Assembly (NCBI GenBank): GCA_024695545.1
Contig: JAILHZ010000046.1
Location: forward strand, 1 to 58,851
Source of the DNA: Clostridiales bacterium
Lineage (GTDB): Bacteria > Bacillota_A > Clostridia > Saccharofermentanales > Saccharofermentanaceae
DNA: 58,851 nt
Direction: 5' to 3'
Positions 9,231 through 17,846 of the stretch are shown here, in pieces (positions within the stretch are counted from its first letter, which is position 1; every line of letters begins with the position of its first letter). Both the position numbers and the translations under genes were made by a program. Under the pieces are notes generated by a model. It searched no databases. It was not told where the DNA came from and was given only the letters and a program-made list of their open reading frames with translations.

Positions 9231-10280
9231 ATGTTTGAAGAATACACCAATGGCAATCTGCCGAATCTCAAGGAAATGAAAGCCAAGAACTACGCGGAGA
9301 TCGACCTCAGCCAGGAACCTGAAATAAGAGGCGTCGGCATTCTTACATCCGGTGGTGATGCTCCGGGTATGAATGCGACGATCCGTGCGGTCGTTCGTGC
9401 CGGTACGAAGGCCGGATTTAAGATGATGGGCGTTACCCGCGGCTATCACGGACTGTGGAAGGGCGAAGTTAAGGAACTCGGCCACAGAGATGTTTCCGAG
9501 ACACTGCAGCGCGGCGGCACTTTCCTCATGACTGCAAGATCGAAGAGCTTTGAGACACCGGCCGGTGTTCTTCAGGGCGCAAAGATGTGTAAAGTATTCG
9601 GAATCGACTGCCTGGTCGTTGTTGGCGGTGACGGTTCCTTTAAGGGTGCCAGAGACCTCGCAAGACTCGGTATTCCGGTAATCGGTATCCCGGGCACGAT
9701 CGATAACGATATTGCCTGCACACAGTACACCATCGGTTATGACACCGCGATGAATACCGCGATGGAAGCAATCGACAAGCTCCGCGATACGGCATCTTCC
9801 CACGAGCGCTGCAGCGTTATCGAGGTTATGGGCCGTCACGCAGGTTATATCGCACTGAACGTAGGTATCGCGACCGGTGCGGAGATCATTCTCCTTCCGG
9901 AAGTTCCGTGGGACATGAAGGAAGTCATCAAGACGATCCTTGACTGCAGAAATAAGGGCAAGCGCCACTACATCGTTATCGTAGCAGAGGGCGCCGGTGA
10001 TGCGACTGAGATCGCCAAGCAGATCGAAGATGCGACGGAGATCGAATCCCGTCCGACGATCCTCGGTCACCTGCAGAGAGGCGGAAGCCCGACACTTCGC
10101 GACCGTACGATGGCAAGTCTTATGGGTGTCCGCGCGATCGAGTGCATCAAAGATAAGAGATTAAACCGTCTCGTGGTCTACAGAAATGGTGAGATCACAG
10201 ATGTAGATATCGAAGAAGGTCTGTCCATGAAGAAGAGTATTTCTCTGGACGAAGTAGAAAGATCGAAGCTTCTTTCCTAA
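9231..10280 (+). CDS. pfkA: ATP-dependent 6-phosphofructokinase
   Basis: Glycolytic enzyme that phosphorylates fructose 6-phosphate to fructose 1,6-bisphosphate in the cytoplasm. Motifs are TSGGDAPGMNA (nucleotide binding), GGDGS near residue 132, GIPGTIDNDI with the catalytic Asp, EVMGRHAG and LGHLQRGG. The Gly after GGD, where pyrophosphate-dependent enzymes have Asp, points to ATP as donor. It carries about 30 extra residues before the first strand (MFEEYTNGNLPNLKEM...), so it is longer (349) than the usual 320. ATG 9231 follows GAGGAGAAGG at ideal spacing, so the extension looks genuine. It has its own extended -10 promoter upstream. The next gene, mutS2, follows after 60 bases. Confidence 0.95.
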   Translation: MFEEYTNGNLPNLKEMKAKNYAEIDLSQEPEIRGVGILTSGGDAPGMNATIRAVVRAGTKAGFKMMGVTRGYHGLWKGEVKELGHRDVSETLQRGGTFLMTARSKSFETPAGVLQGAKMCKVFGIDCLVVVGGDGSFKGARDLARLGIPVIGIPGTIDNDIACTQYTIGYDTAMNTAMEAIDKLRDTASSHERCSVIEVMGRHAGYIALNVGIATGAEIILLPEVPWDMKEVIKTILDCRNKGKRHYIVIVAEGAGDATEIAKQIEDATEIESRPTILGHLQRGGSPTLRDRTMASLMGVRAIECIKDKRLNRLVVYRNGEITDVDIEEGLSMKKSISLDEVERSKLLS

Positions 10281-10340
10281 GAGACAGGGAGCGTCATTTC
10301 TTACGGCGAATCAGACTTCTTCGAGGAAAAAGAGGAGTCT

Positions 10341-12791
10341 ATGTATACAACTTTTGAAGAGGAGGCGAAGCGGAAGCTAGTCCGCGGCCGTTCTCTTTCC
10401 ATACTGGAATATGACAAAATATTAGACCGTCTGGTCAATCACGCTCGTACGATATACGGGCGTGAACTTTGCTATGGGCTGGTCCCGACGTCGGACCTTC
10501 CGCTCGTGAAAGAGTGGCAGAAGGAGACGGAGGATGCCCTTGAGTTCCTGGTAAAAGAAGGTTCTCTTCCGCTCGGAGGAGTCAACGACATCCGTGATGC
10601 GGTGCGCTTCTCGGATACAGGAACGACCCTTTCCATGAAGCAGCTTCTGTTCATCGCGCAGTTCCTGCGTGCGGTGGAGCGTCTGTCGCAGGTGAAGGTC
10701 GACTGGCTCCGCATAGAGCCGCAGGATCACTGTCTTTTCCGTGAGATCCGGCAGCTCATGCCGCTCGAGTCTCTTGAGAAAGAGATCTCGATGTCCATTA
10801 ACGGCGAAAACGAGATGAACGACCGTGCCAGCAATGAGCTTTATAACATCCGCCGTCAGATCAGGGATGCGCAGAGCAGCATCCGTGAGATCCTGGAGCG
10901 GTTGATAAGAAAGAATCCGGCGGCTCTTCAGGACCAGCTGGTCACGATGCGTGACGGCCGCTACTGCGTACCGGTCAAGCCCGAGAAGAAGGGCGAAGTC
11001 CCGGGCGTCGTGCACGATACTTCCGCATCCGGTCAGACACTGTTCATCGAACCTATGGCTGTTGTCGAACTCAATAACAAGATCCGCGAGTGGACCGCGG
11101 CCGAGCAGGAGGAGATCAACCGCATCCTCGGTATCCTGACCGGAAAAGTCGGAATCAGCAAGAATGAGATCCTTTCGGATATCGCGCTCGTCGGACATAT
11201 CGATTTTATGCAGGCAAAAGCACAGTTCGCGCTCGAACTTGAAGCGTCAAAGCCGATCATGAACGATGAAGGCAGGATCGTGCTTCTTAAGGCACGTCAC
11301 CCCCTGATCGATAAGGACAGAGTCGTACCGATCGACTTTGCGGTCGGTACAGATTACAGGACGCTCGTCATCACCGGTCCGAACACTGGCGGTAAGACGG
11401 TGTCCCTTAAGACCTGCGGCCTGATCTCTCTCATGGCGATGGCGGGGCTTTTCGTACCGTGTAAGGAAGAATCTGAAGTCTCCACATTTACCAAAGTGCT
11501 GGCAGATATCGGTGACGAGCAGAGCATCGAGCAGAGCCTGTCAACGTTCTCTGCGCACATGACGAATCTCGTACAGATCTTAAAGCTCACGAAGCCGACG
11601 ACACTGGTACTGGTCGATGAGCTCGGATCCGGAACAGACCCGACGGAGGGTGCGGCGCTGGCGATCGCGATCCTCGATGAGTGCAGAAAGAAGGGTGCGG
11701 TCACTGTCGCTACCACACACTATAAGGAACTCAAGGCTTATGCGGTCGAGCAGGAAGGTGTCGAGAACGCCTGCTGCGAATTCGATACCGAGACACTGTC
11801 CCCGACGTACCGTCTCATGATCGGTCTTCCGGGTGTCAGTAATGCGTTCGTTATCTCAAGAAAACTCGGTCTGTCACCGAAGATCATCGAGAATGCGCAG
11901 AGCATCCTTTCCGAGGAGAGTCTGAAAGTTGAAGAACTTCTGTCTTCGGCGGAGCGTCATAACCGTGAGAGTGAGAAACTCGAGCAGGAGATCGCGGCAC
12001 TGCGTGATGAGATCCAGAAGCAGAAGGAAGATCTCGAGAATCAGAGAAAGAGTATCGAGAAGGAGAGAAAGAGAGTCCTCGCGCAGGCCAGGGAAGAGAA
12101 GCAGGAGATGCTCGAGGAAGTTCTCGAGAAAGCGGATAAGATCCTCGACGAGATCAAGGAAATCCAGAAAATGGAGAACTCCCACGATGCCGAGAGAAAG
12201 ATCCGTCAGATCCGCAACAACCTGCGTGCCGGTCTTTCCGATATCGATGCGGAAGGTGATGACGACGAAGAGGTCAAGGAGATCCCCGGAGAGAAGCCGG
12301 ACAAGATCAGAGAAGGCGGGCTCTACTACTCGCCGGCGCTGGATGTCACCGGCATCGTCATTAAAGGTCCGGATCGGGCCGGCAACTGCATCCTTTCTTC
12401 CGGTGCACTGAAGCTTACCGTCGCTGCGGATTCCCTGCGCTATCCGAAGAAGGAAGAGGTGAAGAAGAGTACCGTCCGTTCGCGAAAAGAACCGCGCCGC
12501 ACATCTACTTCTTCTGCCGACAAGATCCGTCTGTCGAAGAAGTCTTCCATGATGCCTGAAGTGCAACTTCTCGGAATGACTGTAGACGAGGCACTTCACA
12601 CGCTCGACAGATATCTCGATGACTGCGTGATCAGTAACATCGAGAATGTCCGTATCGTACATGGTAAAGGCACGGGTGCTCTTCGGTCCGCGGTGGACCA
12701 GTTCCTGAAGAAGGATAAGCGTGTACGCACATACCGTCTTGGAACATTCGGTGAAGGTGAGGATGGCGTCACGATCGCGGAGTTGAGATAA
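10341..12791 (+). CDS. mutS2: endonuclease MutS2
   Basis: MutS-family ATPase without mismatch-recognition domain; known to act on recombination intermediates and, in B. subtilis, in rescue of collided ribosomes. Domain order in 816 residues: N-terminal core and clamp regions; ABC-type ATPase with Walker A GPNTGGKT at 345-352 and Walker B LVLVDELGSGTDPTEG; a long charged coiled coil at about 515-630 (runs of Glu/Lys/Arg); and a C-terminal Smr nuclease domain containing EVQLLGMTVDEA and IVHGKGTGALR. The length and order match the family. The start ATG 10341 follows AAAGAGGAG. It is probably in one transcript with pfkA. Confidence 0.95.
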   Translation: MYTTFEEEAKRKLVRGRSLSILEYDKILDRLVNHARTIYGRELCYGLVPTSDLPLVKEWQKETEDALEFLVKEGSLPLGGVNDIRDAVRFSDTGTTLSMKQLLFIAQFLRAVERLSQVKVDWLRIEPQDHCLFREIRQLMPLESLEKEISMSINGENEMNDRASNELYNIRRQIRDAQSSIREILERLIRKNPAALQDQLVTMRDGRYCVPVKPEKKGEVPGVVHDTSASGQTLFIEPMAVVELNNKIREWTAAEQEEINRILGILTGKVGISKNEILSDIALVGHIDFMQAKAQFALELEASKPIMNDEGRIVLLKARHPLIDKDRVVPIDFAVGTDYRTLVITGPNTGGKTVSLKTCGLISLMAMAGLFVPCKEESEVSTFTKVLADIGDEQSIEQSLSTFSAHMTNLVQILKLTKPTTLVLVDELGSGTDPTEGAALAIAILDECRKKGAVTVATTHYKELKAYAVEQEGVENACCEFDTETLSPTYRLMIGLPGVSNAFVISRKLGLSPKIIENAQSILSEESLKVEELLSSAERHNRESEKLEQEIAALRDEIQKQKEDLENQRKSIEKERKRVLAQAREEKQEMLEEVLEKADKILDEIKEIQKMENSHDAERKIRQIRNNLRAGLSDIDAEGDDDEEVKEIPGEKPDKIREGGLYYSPALDVTGIVIKGPDRAGNCILSSGALKLTVAADSLRYPKKEEVKKSTVRSRKEPRRTSTSSADKIRLSKKSSMMPEVQLLGMTVDEALHTLDRYLDDCVISNIENVRIVHGKGTGALRSAVDQFLKKDKRVRTYRLGTFGEGEDGVTIAELR

Positions 12792-12829
12792 AGGAACTCC
12801 GCCCAGGTAGTGAAAAACTATTTAATATT

Positions 12830-12859
12830 TTGAAATCCAAAGTAATTTAGTGATATACT
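12830..12859 (+). promoter_or_regulatory. promoter of the lipoprotein gene
   Basis: TTGAAA (12830-12835), an 18-base spacer and TATACT (12854-12859), in an AT-rich gap after mutS2. Confidence 0.6.
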
Positions 12860-12904
12860 TCTTTTCAGATGGTAATCAAATCATTTGGGAAGAGGTATTT
12901 TACT

Positions 12905-14593
12905 ATGAAAAAGTCAGTAATAGCGGCAGTGCTCGCAATGTCAGTGCTTTTCTGTGCGTGCTCGAAAAAGGCTTCCGAATCTTCAACTGAAAGTGAAACA
13001 ACGGCGTCTTCTTCCGATACATCTGCAACCACTTCGGAAAAAGAAACGGAAACGTCGGCAGAACCGACAGATACGTCAAAAGTTGACCCGGTCTCTTACG
13101 ATGCTCCGGCTTTCAAGAAGGCCGGCTATCTTTCTTATGAGATCGAGAAGGAAGAGGCGTTTACATTCCTTTCCAAGGACTTCTCGAGTGAAGACATCAC
13201 GGGATACAACTGCATCGAGTTCTATTACGGTTTTACCGGTCTTCCGGTATTCTCCGGAGATAACGCAGGAAAGATCAACGAGGCAGTGAAGGAAGACTAC
13301 GAGAAGATCCTTCCGAATGCTAAGGAGTATCTCGAGGGCCGCAAGAAGGAATATGCGGAAAAACTCGGTACTGAGCCCTACGGAATCGAGGAAGAAGAGA
13401 ATCTTCTTCCGGTTGTTCTCCGCGCGGACGAGAGAATCACTACAGTCTATTATCCGCTCCCGCTGAATCAGGATAATGAAAAGGACCTGAGCTCTAAGAA
13501 TCTGATCAACTACGATACGGCGACAGGAAAACATATTGCTCTTTCCGATGTGGTCAAGGATAAGGCGCGTCTTGTCGAGATGGCAAAAAAACAGATCATG
13601 GCAAATATGACAGAGTATGATTTAGAGACGATCAAGGAAGCAGATGTGCTGGCCGCGCTGAATGCGGACGATGTTCCTTTTACGATCGATTATTCCGGCA
13701 TCACTGTTTATTTCGATCAGACGATTACCAGAGGTTTCTCGTATGCGCCTGCACATATCGCCTACATCGGAAATGAAGATGTGCTGAATGGTGAATACTT
13801 CGATTCGCTTCCTGAGAACTATGTTCTTCACATCTCTCCGAAAGAGGATTTCTACTGGGATCTCGACGGGGATGGAAAGACCGAGAAGATCTGTGTGGAT
13901 ATTGATCAGGGAAAGCAGTACTACGAGATGGGTTCTTTTACCATCAAGATCGATGATCAGGAAACAAAAGTAGATACATCGAACTCCAACGGAGACGAAT
14001 CAGCAGATACGCTCATGCTTATCCATACACACGGAAAGAATTTCCTCTATATCTGGGTCGGCGGCGAAGATGACCGCATGTCGATCGACATCTTCGAGAT
14101 CGTCGGAAAGAATGTCGAGCAGAAAGACGGTGCCGGAAAGTGGAAGATGGCTCCGTGGGAGAATTTCGATCCGGATCATGTAGAACTTGTTGATGAAGTT
14201 TATGTAGTCGGACTCAAAACTTATTCGGCTGTCTATCACATCGATGATCAGGGTATGCCGGTCACGGATGATGAAACGGTATCACTTGTCAGCTATTACG
14301 GACAGATCTTCCCCTGCCTTAAGAAGGAACTGAAATTCGATCAGGTCGATCCGGAAACACTTGAGAAGACGGGTTCCGTTACGCTTAAGGCGGGAACGAG
14401 TCTGTGGCCGGTATTAACGGACAGAAAAGGAAAAGCAGACAAATCCTTCGAGGTGTTCAAGGTCATAGACAAGGATCAGACAAAAGAGGTCTATGTCCGT
14501 GTGGATCTGAGCTATGATGCAGACGAGTGGGAAGCGACTCTTGACGGAGCAGCGCTGGAAGACGTTTTCGTCCGCGTATTCAGAGGCGCCTGA
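12905..14593 (+). CDS. lipoprotein with RsiV-like (DUF3298-type) domain
   Basis: Exported protein of 562 residues when started at ATG 12905, which follows GAAGAGG. An in-frame ATG at 12869 would put 12 residues before the signal peptide and is less likely. The signal MKKSVIAAVLAMSVLFCACSKK ends in an acceptable lipobox, so it is probably attached to the outer face of the membrane through the second Cys. A Ser/Thr/Glu-rich tether follows (about residues 20-55). The stretch LINYDTATGKHIALSDVV ... FTIDYSGITVYFDQTI resembles the DUF3298/RsiV family, which in RsiV binds lysozyme. The C-terminal half contains LDGDGKTEKICVDID, a calcium-loop-like motif. Function unknown; a surface sensing or binding role is inference. 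Monocistronic. Confidence 0.72.
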   Translation: MKKSVIAAVLAMSVLFCACSKKASESSTESETTASSSDTSATTSEKETETSAEPTDTSKVDPVSYDAPAFKKAGYLSYEIEKEEAFTFLSKDFSSEDITGYNCIEFYYGFTGLPVFSGDNAGKINEAVKEDYEKILPNAKEYLEGRKKEYAEKLGTEPYGIEEEENLLPVVLRADERITTVYYPLPLNQDNEKDLSSKNLINYDTATGKHIALSDVVKDKARLVEMAKKQIMANMTEYDLETIKEADVLAALNADDVPFTIDYSGITVYFDQTITRGFSYAPAHIAYIGNEDVLNGEYFDSLPENYVLHISPKEDFYWDLDGDGKTEKICVDIDQGKQYYEMGSFTIKIDDQETKVDTSNSNGDESADTLMLIHTHGKNFLYIWVGGEDDRMSIDIFEIVGKNVEQKDGAGKWKMAPWENFDPDHVELVDEVYVVGLKTYSAVYHIDDQGMPVTDDETVSLVSYYGQIFPCLKKELKFDQVDPETLEKTGSVTLKAGTSLWPVLTDRKGKADKSFEVFKVIDKDQTKEVYVRVDLSYDADEWEATLDGAALEDVFVRVFRGA

Positions 14594-14609
14594 TCTGCTT
14601 TCCTGAAAG

Positions 14610-14635
14610 ATAGACGCGCTTATACCGGGTCTATC
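14610..14635 (+). terminator. weak hairpin after the lipoprotein gene
   Basis: GATAGAC (14610-14616) pairs with GTCTATC (14629-14635), 7 perfect pairs with a 12-base loop, but only two T residues follow. It could be a weak terminator. Confidence 0.35.
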
Positions 14636-14676
14636 TTGAAGTGGTCAATTCCTATAAGAAATGGTATTCTAATGTT

Positions 14677-14702
14677 CGGGTGGTGTGATCTCACACCATC
14701 CG
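14677..14702 (+). promoter_or_regulatory. 26-base hyphenated palindrome upstream of the P-loop ATPase gene
   Basis: CGGGTGGTGTGA, a 2-base centre TC, then TCACACCATCCG. The arms are complementary over 12 positions (one G-T). It starts 6 bases after a possible -10 TATTCT (14665-14670) and ends 25 bases before the ATG. It lacks the T-run of a terminator. It is either an operator for a dimeric regulator or a 5'-leader hairpin. Confidence 0.55.
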
Positions 14703-14727
14703 AATTCTCTTTATATGAGGAAATGAA

Positions 14728-15423
14728 ATGAGCGAAGATACTAACAAAAAAGTGCGCCTGTATGTTTTTGTCGGCGCATATGGCAGCGGCAAGTCCGAGG
14801 TATCGGTCCACTTTGCCCATATGCTGAAGCAGGAAGACCCGTCGGCAAAGGTCATGCTGGCGGACCTTGATATCGTGAATCCGTATTACCGTTCGGCGGA
14901 TGCGAAGGATTCACTCGAGGCGGAGGGCATCCACGTGATCGTGCCGGAGTACGCGAATACGAACGTCGATGTGCCGGCGCTCTCGGGCGAAGTCTATTCC
15001 GCCTTCGATATGCCGGATACTGTCGCGGTCTTTGACATCGGCGGCGAGGATCTGGGCGCGCGCGTTCTCGGCGCGATGCTCAGCCGTTTCCAGAAGATCG
15101 AGTATCGTGTCTTTATGGTCGTAAATGCGTTCCGTCCGTTTACTTCGGATCCGGAGGGCATCCGCCAGATGTGCGCGGAGCTTTCGGAGGCGGCACGTCT
15201 TCCGATCTCGGGATTCATCAACAACTCGAACCTTCTCGAGGATACGACGGAGGAAGAACTCATCGAGGGCGAGCAGGTCGTTCTTGAGGCGTCGAAGCTC
15301 ACGGGCATCCCGCTCGTGTACCAGACGGGCCTTGATAATGTGCTTCCGGAGTCCTGGAAAGAGAAGACTCCGGCCGGTATCCCGGTCCTCCGCATGGATC
15401 GTAAGGTACTGTATACATATTAA
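14728..15423 (+). CDS. P-loop ATP-binding protein of the SIMIBI (ParA/MinD-like) type
   Basis: A 231-residue cytoplasmic nucleotide-binding protein. The P-loop is FVGAYGSGKSE (Gly16 to Ser23). A DLDIVNPYYRSAD segment follows at the position of the ParA/MinD deviant Walker motif, and AVFDIGGEDLGARVLGAML corresponds to Walker B/switch. Proteins of this kind occur in Clostridia, often annotated only as ATP-binding protein and in some genomes placed near 2-oxoacid:ferredoxin oxidoreductase genes; no such genes are here. Partner and cargo are unknown. The ATG follows GAGGAAATGAA. It stands alone between a palindromic leader and a hairpin, and reads as a single-gene transcript. Confidence 0.72.
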   Translation: MSEDTNKKVRLYVFVGAYGSGKSEVSVHFAHMLKQEDPSAKVMLADLDIVNPYYRSADAKDSLEAEGIHVIVPEYANTNVDVPALSGEVYSAFDMPDTVAVFDIGGEDLGARVLGAMLSRFQKIEYRVFMVVNAFRPFTSDPEGIRQMCAELSEAARLPISGFINNSNLLEDTTEEELIEGEQVVLEASKLTGIPLVYQTGLDNVLPESWKEKTPAGIPVLRMDRKVLYTY

Positions 15424-15430
15424 ACTGCGG

Positions 15431-15464
15431 GAAAAGCACTTGTACTTGGGGATGAGTGCTTTTC
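15431..15464 (+). terminator. hairpin formed by an inverted pair of the AGTGCTTTT word
   Basis: GAAAAGCACT (15431-15440) and AGTGCTTTTC (15455-15464) are exact reverse complements separated by 14 bases, directly after the ATPase gene. The ascending arm ends in TTTT, so it can serve as a terminator. It is also two copies of the over-represented word in opposite orientation. Confidence 0.6.
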
Positions 15465-15498
15465 GGGAAGATATTGAAGACAACAGGAGGGTAACAGA

Positions 15499-16329
15499 AT
15501 GCCGGGTGGAAATCTAACAATCATCGGTCTTTGCGTCGCGGGCGGACTTCTCGCAGTACTTGGAATTGTCGGGATGGTACATAAGGCAAGAAAGGCTTTT
15601 CGCAATTCACTTCTCGGACAGATCTATAACGGTGTCAAGAATGAAGTTGCGGAAGGGAAAGTGGGTCCGGAGGATTTCTCCATGAAACAGGAGCTGGCGA
15701 CCCCGAAGTCAGTGTCGGATCTTTCGACGGCGCTCATTCCGAGGATCAACAAGGACTTCCCGGACTTAAGTGTTGCCCAGATGCAGAGTGCGGCACAGGC
15801 AGTGCTCGTCAAGAGCCTCGATCTGCTGACCGATATGACGACTGCGGGCAACGGCGATACGATCGACCGTATCCAGACACAGCTGGCAGCATGCGGCATC
15901 GGAGTAACGCGTTCTCTGTCCGAAGAACTGTGGCATAAAGTGGGCTCGGCCAGGTCCGAAGGCAAATCTCTGATTTACCGAGATATAATTGTCCACAAGA
16001 GCGGAATTAACGCGTACGAAAAGTCAAATTCGGCGGTGGAAATCACCTTCCAATATTCGTTACAATGTTTGCAATACCAAGAAAGAAATGGTAAATTTAT
16101 ATCAGGCAATCGAGCGACTCCGACGCAGAGCCGGTACAACGTAAAAGTGATCAATATCCTTGACGCTGACAGGCTTCAATCGGAAGACATTAAGGGAGTA
16201 GGTTTCACCTGTCCTCATTGCGGCGCCCCGGTAAGACACCTCGGTTCAGATGTCTGTGAATTCTGCGGTACCGCAATCAAAACAGTTGATATGCGAATCT
16301 GGCTTGTCGATAAGTTGATCGAGATCTGA
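15499..16329 (+). CDS. membrane-anchored protein with central Tim44-like region and C-terminal zinc ribbon
   Basis: A 276-residue protein with an N-terminal transmembrane segment (NLTIIGLCVAGGLLAVLGIVG). A helical region follows with KSVSDLSTALIPRINKDFPDL and a segment like Tim44/NTF2-fold proteins (ITFQYSLQCLQYQERNGKFI). The C-terminal zinc ribbon is CPHCGAP ... CEFCGTA. The ATG follows AGGAGGGTAACAG. The next gene, 29 bases on, is a SPFH/zinc-ribbon protein. This pairing resembles the ydjH-ydjI genes of the B. subtilis pspA (sigma-W, membrane stress) operon, although no pspA homologue is next to it here. A role in a membrane-associated stress complex is inference from that likeness. Confidence 0.68.
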   Translation: MPGGNLTIIGLCVAGGLLAVLGIVGMVHKARKAFRNSLLGQIYNGVKNEVAEGKVGPEDFSMKQELATPKSVSDLSTALIPRINKDFPDLSVAQMQSAAQAVLVKSLDLLTDMTTAGNGDTIDRIQTQLAACGIGVTRSLSEELWHKVGSARSEGKSLIYRDIIVHKSGINAYEKSNSAVEITFQYSLQCLQYQERNGKFISGNRATPTQSRYNVKVINILDADRLQSEDIKGVGFTCPHCGAPVRHLGSDVCEFCGTAIKTVDMRIWLVDKLIEI

Positions 16330-16358
16330 GTATTTTTTCTTGTAGGGAGGAGATTACA

Positions 16359-17684
16359 ATGGGATTAATTAAAGCTGCATTTCAGGCTGTTGGCGGAAAC
16401 TTAAGAGATCAGTATCTTGAGTTCTTCACATGCGACTCACTGGGACAGGAAGTACTTCTTCGTCGTGGTGCGAAGGTCATGCGTAACGGCAGCAACAAGG
16501 GTGACGCGGAGATCATTTCCAATGGTTCCAAGATCGCAGTTCCGGAGGGAACCGCTCTTATCTTAGTAGATAATGGCCGTGTTGTTGACTTTACAACTGA
16601 GCCCGGTATGTATACATGGGATACATCCTCTGCTCCGACATGTTTCGGAACAAGCGGATTCCTTGACGGCGTAAAGAAGTCCTGCGGTGACATCTGGAAC
16701 CGTATTAAGGCAGGTGGCGAGGCTCTTACTCAGCAGAGAGTATACTTCGTTAACATGCTCGAGATGGTTGATAACAAGTTTGGTACAGCGGCTCCGCTTC
16801 CGTACGATGATCCGACATATCGTGGTATCTACATCAGAATGAATGGTACATTCTCCTTCAAGATCGTAGATCCGGTTACATTCTTCAAGAACATTGCAGG
16901 TAACGTTGCCGGCGAGTATCGCCGTGACGAACTGATGGGCAAGAATGGCCAGCCCGGTCAGGCTAAGGCTGAGTTCCTGATGTACCTCGGCGAAGCTCTC
17001 AATAAGATGGGTGCCGGCGGAGAAGAAGTTCAGTACAACAGACTTCAGAGCCAGCAGGTCAAGCTCGCTAAATACATGAACGAAGTTCTGGATGAGGATT
17101 GGCTCCAGGGCCGTGGTATGATCGTTGAGAAAGTAGCAGTTATGTCTGTTACACCTGACGATGAGTCCAGAAAGAGAATCGAGGCTATGGACGATGGTCT
17201 CATGTTTGGTAACAACCCGAACATGGCAGCCGGTTACCAGATCAAGGGTTCTGTCGATGCTATGAAGGATGCTGCTAACAACCCCGCAGGTGCAGGCAAC
17301 ACTATGATGGGCGTTGGTATCCTCGGCGGATTCAACGGCAGCGCTATGAACCCGGGCAACCAGGGTATGGCATTCCTCCAGCAGCAGCAGCAACTGCAGA
17401 TGCAGCAGCAGGCGGCAGCTCCGGCAGCTCCGGCAGCAGCAGGCTGGACATGCTCCTGCGGTCAGGCAGGCAACCAGGGTAACTTCTGCGCGAACTGCGG
17501 CAGCAAGAAGCCGGAAGAGCCGGGAACATGGACATGCTCCTGCGGCGCTAAGAATACCGGTAAGTTCTGCGCTGAGTGCGGCAACAAGAAGCCGGAAGAG
17601 AGTGCGGGCTGGACATGCAGCAACTGCGGTGCTACAGGTAACACCGGTAAGTTCTGCGGTGAGTGCGGCAAGCCTCAGGCTTAA
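16359..17684 (+). CDS. SPFH-domain protein with three C-terminal zinc ribbons (YdjI / virion core protein-like)
   Basis: A 441-residue protein. The N-terminal SPFH/band-7-like domain (about residues 20-300) includes LLRRGAKVM, GTALILVDNGRVVDFTTEPGMYT and a flotillin-like helical segment. A Gly/Asn/Gln-rich linker with poly-Gln (MAFLQQQQQLQMQQQ) follows. The C-terminus has three tandem zinc-ribbon units of about 25-28 residues, each W-T-C-S-(N)C-G ... F-C-x-x-C-G, separated by KKPEE. The closest known type is B. subtilis YdjI, which helps recruit PspA to stressed membrane (family knowledge). It follows the Tim44-like/zinc-ribbon gene by 29 bases with AGGGAGGAG before its ATG, and a strong terminator closes the pair. 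A membrane scaffold is the likely job (inference). Confidence 0.8.
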   Translation: MGLIKAAFQAVGGNLRDQYLEFFTCDSLGQEVLLRRGAKVMRNGSNKGDAEIISNGSKIAVPEGTALILVDNGRVVDFTTEPGMYTWDTSSAPTCFGTSGFLDGVKKSCGDIWNRIKAGGEALTQQRVYFVNMLEMVDNKFGTAAPLPYDDPTYRGIYIRMNGTFSFKIVDPVTFFKNIAGNVAGEYRRDELMGKNGQPGQAKAEFLMYLGEALNKMGAGGEEVQYNRLQSQQVKLAKYMNEVLDEDWLQGRGMIVEKVAVMSVTPDDESRKRIEAMDDGLMFGNNPNMAAGYQIKGSVDAMKDAANNPAGAGNTMMGVGILGGFNGSAMNPGNQGMAFLQQQQQLQMQQQAAAPAAPAAAGWTCSCGQAGNQGNFCANCGSKKPEEPGTWTCSCGAKNTGKFCAECGNKKPEESAGWTCSNCGATGNTGKFCGECGKPQA

Positions 17685-17712
17685 TCTTCAAAAGCTGGCA
17701 ATTGAATTGCGA

Positions 17713-17741
17713 AGACCGTCTCTTCGGAGACGGTCTTTTTT
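17713..17741 (+). terminator. strong rho-independent terminator after the SPFH gene
   Basis: AGACCGTCTC (17713-17722), tetraloop TTCG, then GAGACGGTCT (17727-17736), followed by five T residues. Confidence 0.95.
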
Positions 17742-17762
17742 GTCTGCGGTTGCCGCGGCGGA

Positions 17763-17790
17763 TGAGTGCTTTTCGCGCGGCAGTGGAAAG
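17763..17790 (+). repeat. intergenic copy of an extended AGTGCTTTT repeat
   Basis: TGAGTGCTTTTCGCGC followed by GGCAGTGGAAAG. Nearly the same string recurs after thrS at 19922-19946 (differing mainly by a 2-base gap), and the first 13 bases recur at 15453-15465. Confidence 0.7.
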
Positions 17791-17811
17791 ATCGATTAGC
17801 CGGACGGGTTA

Positions 17812-17840
17812 TTGACAGGAATTATTCATCCTGTTACCAT
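17812..17840 (+). promoter_or_regulatory. thrS promoter
   Basis: Consensus -35 TTGACA (17812-17817), a 17-base spacer and -10 TACCAT (17835-17840), just ahead of the T-box leader. Confidence 0.75.
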
Positions 17841-17846
17841 CAAGCC

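Noticed and set aside
17601..17799. Open frame overlapping the end of the SPFH gene and its terminator
   Set aside because: It is out of frame with the zinc ribbons and crosses the terminator.
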